NCBI GenBank assembly: GCA_026982555.1
Contig: JALSGT010000141.1
Coordinates: 1-44,415 of the forward strand
DNA from: Chromatiales bacterium
GTDB lineage: Bacteria; Pseudomonadota; Gammaproteobacteria; SZUA-152
Length of the DNA: 44,415 bases
Reading direction: 5' to 3'
The notes below the pieces were generated by a model that was not told the origin of the DNA, made no database searches, and saw only the letters and a program-made list of their open reading frames with translations. Every line of letters starts with the position of its first letter. Position 1 is the stretch's first letter. Positions 39,667 to 44,415 of this stretch are shown here, piece by piece. The position numbers and the translations under genes were made by a program.

Positions 39667-42600
39667 ATGTTTGATCGTAGATATAAATCGTTATTATTGA
39701 TTATCGTAATGCTATTATTGTTTGCGCCACCTGTATTTTCTGGTGGTTCCTACACACTTTTTGAATCCGGACAAGTGCGTCCTTTAGCAATATCGCCGGA
39801 TGGCAAAAGACTGTTCGCACTAAATACGCCAGACAATCGCCTGGAAATATTCAGCATTAAAAAAAATGGCACGTTAAAACATCAGCACTCTATTCTGGTG
39901 GGCATGGAGCCTGTCGCACTTGCTGTGCGAAATCCTGACGAAGTCTGGGTGGTTAACAGCATTTCTGACAGTATCAGTATTGTTAATGTTGGCCACGGAG
40001 CCAAACAAGTGATTAAAACCTTATTGGTGGGTGATGAACCCATGGATATTGTTTTTGCCGGAACGCATAACGAGCGGGCATTTATTACGACGGCGCATCG
40101 TGGCCAGAATTCACCGGTTGACCCGGCATTAACCACGCCGGGCGTGGGGCGCGCTGATGTCTGGGTTTTTGATACCGATGATGTGGATCATGATACCAGC
40201 CTGGGCGGTACGCCGCTGACCATCATCACCCTGTTTACCGACTCCCCCCGTGCATTAGCCGTTTCTGCGGACGGCAGTAAAGTTTATGCTGCGGGTTTTA
40301 AAACAGGCAACAGAACGACGACCATTGCAGAAACAGTGGTAACCGATAATGGAGGGGTTCCGCTGGCCAGCCTGAATGTGGACACCGATGGTGATGGTGT
40401 ACCCGAAGCGCATATGACCGACACGGCGGGCAATATGCAACCGTTAACCGGCCTGATTGTGCAGCATAATGGGGAACACTGGGTTGATGAAACCGGTAAA
40501 GTCTGGGACCACCTGGTGAATTTTAATCTGCCGGATAAAGACGTGTTTGTGATTGATGCCAATGCTGACATACCCATGGAAATTGAAGCGATTTCCGGTG
40601 TCGGTACCATTATTTTTAACATGATCAGCAACCCGGTGAATGGCAAGATCTATGTGAGCAATACTGAAGCACTGAACCTGAAGCGCTTCACTGGCCCCGC
40701 CGGTACGTTGCCTGCAACAAACGATGCACCGGCAACCGATTATACAACCCTCAACGGACATTTTGTCGAAAGTCGTATCAGCGTACTGGATGACGGCAAT
40801 GTCACCCCCGTGCATTTGAATAAACATATTGATTACAGTGTTTGTTGTGATGACCTGCCCAATGATGAAAATGCCAGATCGCTGGCACAACCCATGGACA
40901 TGGCCATTAGCCGTGATGGTAAAACCCTGTATGTTGCCGCATTTGGTTCAGGCAAGGTCGGTGTGTTTGATACCGCTCAATTAGAAAATAATACGTTTGT
41001 TCCTGACCTTTCCCGTCACATTCAATTAAGTGGTGGTGGCCCTGCGGGTCTTGTATTGAATGAAAAGAAGAATCGTTTGTATGTGTTAACACGTTTTGAC
41101 AATGCCATTTCCATTATCGATACCAACACCAATACAGAACTTTCGCAGGTGCAGATGTACAACCCTGAGCCTGCACACATTGTTAAAGGCCGTCAGTACC
41201 ACTACGATGCAGCATTGACATCCAGTCGTGGAGACAGCTCTTGTGCCTTATGCCATGTGTTTGGTGATATGGACCAGCTGGCCTGGTCCCTGGGTGATCC
41301 CAGTGCTAACGCGGTACTAAATCCCAGTGCCGCTGATTATCCGGGTGGCCCCAGTGACCTGGCCATTAACCATGAAGATTTTGGCCTGCCCATCAGTCCG
41401 CACTTTGCACCCGTTAAAGGCCCAATGGCCACGCAAAGTATGCGCGGCATGGCCAATCATGGCGCGATGCACTGGCGTGGTGACCAGACCGGAGGAAACC
41501 TGGAAGCCGATGGCTCTCAGGAAGACAATGTGCAACCCGACATGGGTATTTATAACGAACGTTTGGCATTCTCCAAATTCAACAATACTTTTGTCGGGCT
41601 TCATGGGCGCAGTGCCCGGCTGTCCACAGAAGCCATGGATGAATTCACTGATTTTGCACTGGAATTGATGTATCCGGCAAACCCGATTCGTCATCTCGAT
41701 AATTCCCTGACACCAGCGCAGCAGGCGGGCAAGGATTTCTTTTTTGATTCCACCAAGGTGGTAGACACGGCATTTAACTGTAGTGGTTGTCATGTGGTTG
41801 ATCGTGATTTCAATAAAGGCATGACTGACAAACCGGGCATTTTTGGTACCAATAGCAGAAATACCTTTGCCTTTATTCAGCAATTCCTGAAGATTCCTCA
41901 TCTGCGTAATTTGTACAACAAGGTGGGCATGTTTGGTATGCCTAACAGTCGTAAGTATCTGGCAGATGACCCCTTCACCGGAATGGACCCCGCCTGGGAC
42001 CCAAATGTGCCAGAAGATTTCCAGAAAATTTCCCATCAGCTTTTCTTTGGAAATGACAATGTACATACCGGTGACCAAATCAAAGGCTTTGGTTATACAC
42101 AGGATGGCAGCACGGACACCATATTTCGTTTCCACAATACCAATGGCTTCCTGCCGCGTGCGCCAGGAACGGTGACCCCATTGGACCCGGGCAATCCTGA
42201 CAATTTACCAATTTCTCCTGAAGGAATGGAAATACGCCGTAATCTTGAGCAGTACATGATGGTATTTCCCAGCAACTTCTTCCCCATTATGGGCCAACAG
42301 GTGACGCTGACTGAATACAATGGTGATCTTGTGGGTCCGCGTATTGACCTGATGATTGCAAGAGCGGATCTTGGTGAATGCGATCTGGTGGCACAAAAGA
42401 AACAGCAGGGTTTTCTCTATCAGCGGGATGGTACTTTTGCACGAGACTCCATGTATAAAAGGCAAATTACCGATGCCGCATTGCGCAGAAAGGCCAACAA
42501 TCACAATAACATCACCTATACCTGCGCGCCCCCGGGGTCTGGCATGCGCATTGCGCTGGACCGTGACGAAGACGGCGCGTTGAATGGCGATGAACGGTGG

Positions 42601-42768
42601 GCGGGAACTGATCCAGCGAACCCTGACAGTATTCCTGTGAATAAAATGTTGTTGGATATTTCTGCCTGGTGGACTTTTTACGGCCTGAACTTATCTTTTA
42701 CCACATCAAATCGTCCGGAATTTTATAGTCCGCATATGGGTCATTATCAAGCGACTCAGTTTTGGTAG
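39667..42768 (+). CDS. Large secreted beta-propeller (YVTN-like) / di-heme cytochrome c fusion protein
   Basis: Signal peptide; SPDGKRLFALNTPDNRLEIFSI and SRDGKTLYVAAFGSGKVGVFDTAQ propeller blades; two CxxCH (CALCH, CSGCH); acidic loop DRDEDGALNGDE. Confidence 0.85.
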   Translation: MFDRRYKSLLLIIVMLLLFAPPVFSGGSYTLFESGQVRPLAISPDGKRLFALNTPDNRLEIFSIKKNGTLKHQHSILVGMEPVALAVRNPDEVWVVNSISDSISIVNVGHGAKQVIKTLLVGDEPMDIVFAGTHNERAFITTAHRGQNSPVDPALTTPGVGRADVWVFDTDDVDHDTSLGGTPLTIITLFTDSPRALAVSADGSKVYAAGFKTGNRTTTIAETVVTDNGGVPLASLNVDTDGDGVPEAHMTDTAGNMQPLTGLIVQHNGEHWVDETGKVWDHLVNFNLPDKDVFVIDANADIPMEIEAISGVGTIIFNMISNPVNGKIYVSNTEALNLKRFTGPAGTLPATNDAPATDYTTLNGHFVESRISVLDDGNVTPVHLNKHIDYSVCCDDLPNDENARSLAQPMDMAISRDGKTLYVAAFGSGKVGVFDTAQLENNTFVPDLSRHIQLSGGGPAGLVLNEKKNRLYVLTRFDNAISIIDTNTNTELSQVQMYNPEPAHIVKGRQYHYDAALTSSRGDSSCALCHVFGDMDQLAWSLGDPSANAVLNPSAADYPGGPSDLAINHEDFGLPISPHFAPVKGPMATQSMRGMANHGAMHWRGDQTGGNLEADGSQEDNVQPDMGIYNERLAFSKFNNTFVGLHGRSARLSTEAMDEFTDFALELMYPANPIRHLDNSLTPAQQAGKDFFFDSTKVVDTAFNCSGCHVVDRDFNKGMTDKPGIFGTNSRNTFAFIQQFLKIPHLRNLYNKVGMFGMPNSRKYLADDPFTGMDPAWDPNVPEDFQKISHQLFFGNDNVHTGDQIKGFGYTQDGSTDTIFRFHNTNGFLPRAPGTVTPLDPGNPDNLPISPEGMEIRRNLEQYMMVFPSNFFPIMGQQVTLTEYNGDLVGPRIDLMIARADLGECDLVAQKKQQGFLYQRDGTFARDSMYKRQITDAALRRKANNHNNITYTCAPPGSGMRIALDRDEDGALNGDERWAGTDPANPDSIPVNKMLLDISAWWTFYGLNLSFTTSNRPEFYSPHMGHYQATQFW

Positions 42769-43243
42769 AAGACGCACATAAAATAATACACTGCTCATCA
42801 CGTTGTTTGATTTTTTCTGCAACAGGCATGGGGACGAGTGCGTAAGCGTCCCCGAATCTGGCGATAGCCAGGCGGCCATCGATGAGGTGTGTATGGGTTT
42901 GTTCTGAAATATAAAGGTGTTTTACCACGTTGGCATCGGTGAAATTATAAACCACATCGCCGCCACCATCTGCAACCCGGTTGGTTTCGATTAATTGTTT
43001 GATCTGGGCGGCAATAGCCTTGTGTTCGGCATCTGCTTTTTTTGCCTGATTTAGTGCGCGGTCGCGTTCAACTTTTTCAGCGTGTTTTTTTTGGGTCAAT
43101 AATGTTGCTTCATCGGCCTGAGTCGGCGTGCCTTTTTTATTTTTTTGTTTCTTGTTTTTATATTGCTTGTGTTTGGCTTGTTTCGCCTTTTTATCATCCA
43201 CCAGGCCGGTTTTTTTCAATTGTTCAAAGAGTGAGTTTCCCAT
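42698..43243 (-). CDS. DUF2058 / YaiL-type protein
   Basis: MGNSLFEQLKKTGLVDDKKAKQAKHKQYKNKKQKNKKG start and DPYADYKIPDDLMW end, characteristic of this family. Confidence 0.85.
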   Translation of the reverse strand: MGNSLFEQLKKTGLVDDKKAKQAKHKQYKNKKQKNKKGTPTQADEATLLTQKKHAEKVERDRALNQAKKADAEHKAIAAQIKQLIETNRVADGGGDVVYNFTDANVVKHLYISEQTHTHLIDGRLAIARFGDAYALVPMPVAEKIKQRDEQCIILCASSTKTESLDNDPYADYKIPDDLMW

Positions 43244-43333
43244 CAAGCAATACCTCAAATGTAAAGAAGTGTTATTTGTTTATGTTATTTTGATCGGCAT
43301 CATTATGTTTTGATGTGATGCGTTGTGTTTCAA

Positions 43334-43567
43334 CCTAAAATCCGCAGTTGAATGGCCGGTAGAGTGCGTTGAGTTTTGTGACTGGCGAGGCGCGATGAGG
43401 AGTAATAGCCTGCTATTGCGACGATTCGCAACGCGGCCAGACGCAAAAGGCGACGCGCTATACCGGTCATAGCGAACTCATCCAACAAGTGGCCCGACAA
43501 AAACTCAAAGCATGGTGTTTATCAATGTGCTATTACACCCTCTAAGCGGTCAACTGCGGAATTTAGG
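43334..43567. mobile_element. MITE-like non-autonomous element (234 bp)
   Basis: Terminal inverted repeats CCTAAAATCCGCAGTTGA / TCAACTGCGGAATTTAGG (17/18 match), flanking TTCAA on both sides, large internal imperfect hairpin (43352-43470), no ORF. Confidence 0.8.
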
Positions 43568-44415
43568 TTCAATGTTACGTGTTGCCGTTTCAATCTGATC
43601 AATATTTCCCACAGGTTTTTTGTTTGAAATACCCATTTCGGTGAATTTTCGTGCGCCGGGCAACACCCGGGTATCAAACGAGGCGACGGCCTTGTTGTAA
43701 TGTTGTACCGAGTTGTTGAGATTTTTGCCAACCTTGCCAAGATGTTCCGCAAATGTTGCCAGCCGACCGTACAGGTCTTCGCCCACTTCCCGAATGTGTT
43801 GCGCATTTTCAGCAAGCGACTCCTGTCTCCAACCGTAGGCTACCGCACGTAACAGTGCGACAAAACTGGTAGGCGTGGCAAGTATCACTTTTTGTTGCAT
43901 GGCATTTTCTAACAGTGAATAGTCATTATCCAGGGCCGCGCTTAAAAACTGGTCACCGGGTATAAACAGCACGACAAAATCCGGTGAATTTTTGAATTGG
44001 TTCCAGTAGCCTTTGCCAGCCAGCTCCTGCACTCGTTTACGCACGTTTTTGGTGTGGCGGATCAAGTGTGCTTCCCGTTCCTTTTCGTCATTGGCTTCCA
44101 CTGCCGAGAGATAGGCATCCAGTGGAGTTTTGACATCCACCACGATTTCGCGCCCACCGGGCATGCGCACAATCATGTCCGGCCGCATGGCCCCGTCTTC
44201 GGTTTGAGTGTGCTCCTGTTCGTAAAAATCACAGTGTTCCACCATGCCTGCGAGTTCGGCTAGCCGCTTGAGGGTCATTTCACCCCACTGGCCCCGGACT
44301 TCGGGACGTCTCAGTGCTTTTACCAGGTTACGTGTTTCGCCCTGTAGCGCCTGTTGGGTTTTTGTCATGGTTTCCAGGTGTTGGGTGAGTGCGCCGTAGG
44401 CCTCCTTGCGCTCGT
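43550..44415 (-). CDS. rmuC: DNA recombination protein RmuC, C-terminal part (5' end outside window)
   Basis: Frame stays open to the window edge (ERKEAYGALTQHLETM...); LRRPEVRGQWGEMTLKRLAELAGMVEHCDFYEQ, GREIVVDVKTPLDAYLSAVEA, VLFIPGDQFLSAAL. Confidence 0.93.
   Translation of the reverse strand, partial: ERKEAYGALTQHLETMTKTQQALQGETRNLVKALRRPEVRGQWGEMTLKRLAELAGMVEHCDFYEQEHTQTEDGAMRPDMIVRMPGGREIVVDVKTPLDAYLSAVEANDEKEREAHLIRHTKNVRKRVQELAGKGYWNQFKNSPDFVVLFIPGDQFLSAALDNDYSLLENAMQQKVILATPTSFVALLRAVAYGWRQESLAENAQHIREVGEDLYGRLATFAEHLGKVGKNLNNSVQHYNKAVASFDTRVLPGARKFTEMGISNKKPVGNIDQIETATRNIEPKFRS

Noticed and set aside
41317-42135. 272-aa minus-strand ORF inside the cytochrome fusion
   Set aside because: Antisense shadow of a protein with clear CxxCH and propeller motifs; no recognisable domain
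1-44415. CRISPR arrays, rRNA genes, IS transposases, integrases, prophage genes
   Set aside because: No regularly spaced repeats, rRNA sequence, transposase or integrase ORF seen; only the MITE-like element was supported

Overview
The window looks like a gammaproteobacterial chromosome. The left part is housekeeping: hupB 3' end, tRNA-Val(TAC), tRNA-Asp(GTC), ppiD, fabI, a fused dipeptide-type ABC ATPase, mltD-like, gloB, a methyltransferase, rnhA, dnaQ. A GGDEF-EAL protein and a rhodanese follow. The centre (about 14.3-34.8 kb) is a large exopolysaccharide locus of the PEP-CTERM/exosortase-associated type. It has a nucleotide-sugar arm on the minus strand (UDP-sugar 4-epimerase, TviB-type dehydrogenase, Ugd). 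Diverging from it are an EpsB-type sugar transferase, PrsK/PrsR two-component system, PrsT TPR lipoprotein, Wza-like exporter, chain-length determinant, tyrosine autokinase, outer-membrane protein, WecB, polysaccharide deacetylase and a FemAB-like protein. No exosortase and no PEP-CTERM substrate is visible in the window. The right part carries a beta-propeller lipoprotein, a HipBA-type toxin-antitoxin pair with a palindrome-rich upstream region, a very large beta-propeller/di-heme cytochrome fusion, a DUF2058-type protein, and a 5'-truncated rmuC. Most notable non-gene structures: (1) a 234-bp MITE-like element with 18-bp TIRs and a TTCAA target duplication, whose TIR supplies the last codons and stop of rmuC; (2) a lipoprotein gene broken by two opposite-sign one-base shifts at T6/T7 tracts; (3) a 27-bp motif in opposite orientations in two intergenic regions of the EPS locus; (4) strong hairpins at the EPS locus promoter region, upstream of wza, and at the locus end; (5) a 71-bp tail-to-tail coding overlap. 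All calls are from reading the sequence; no searches were run.
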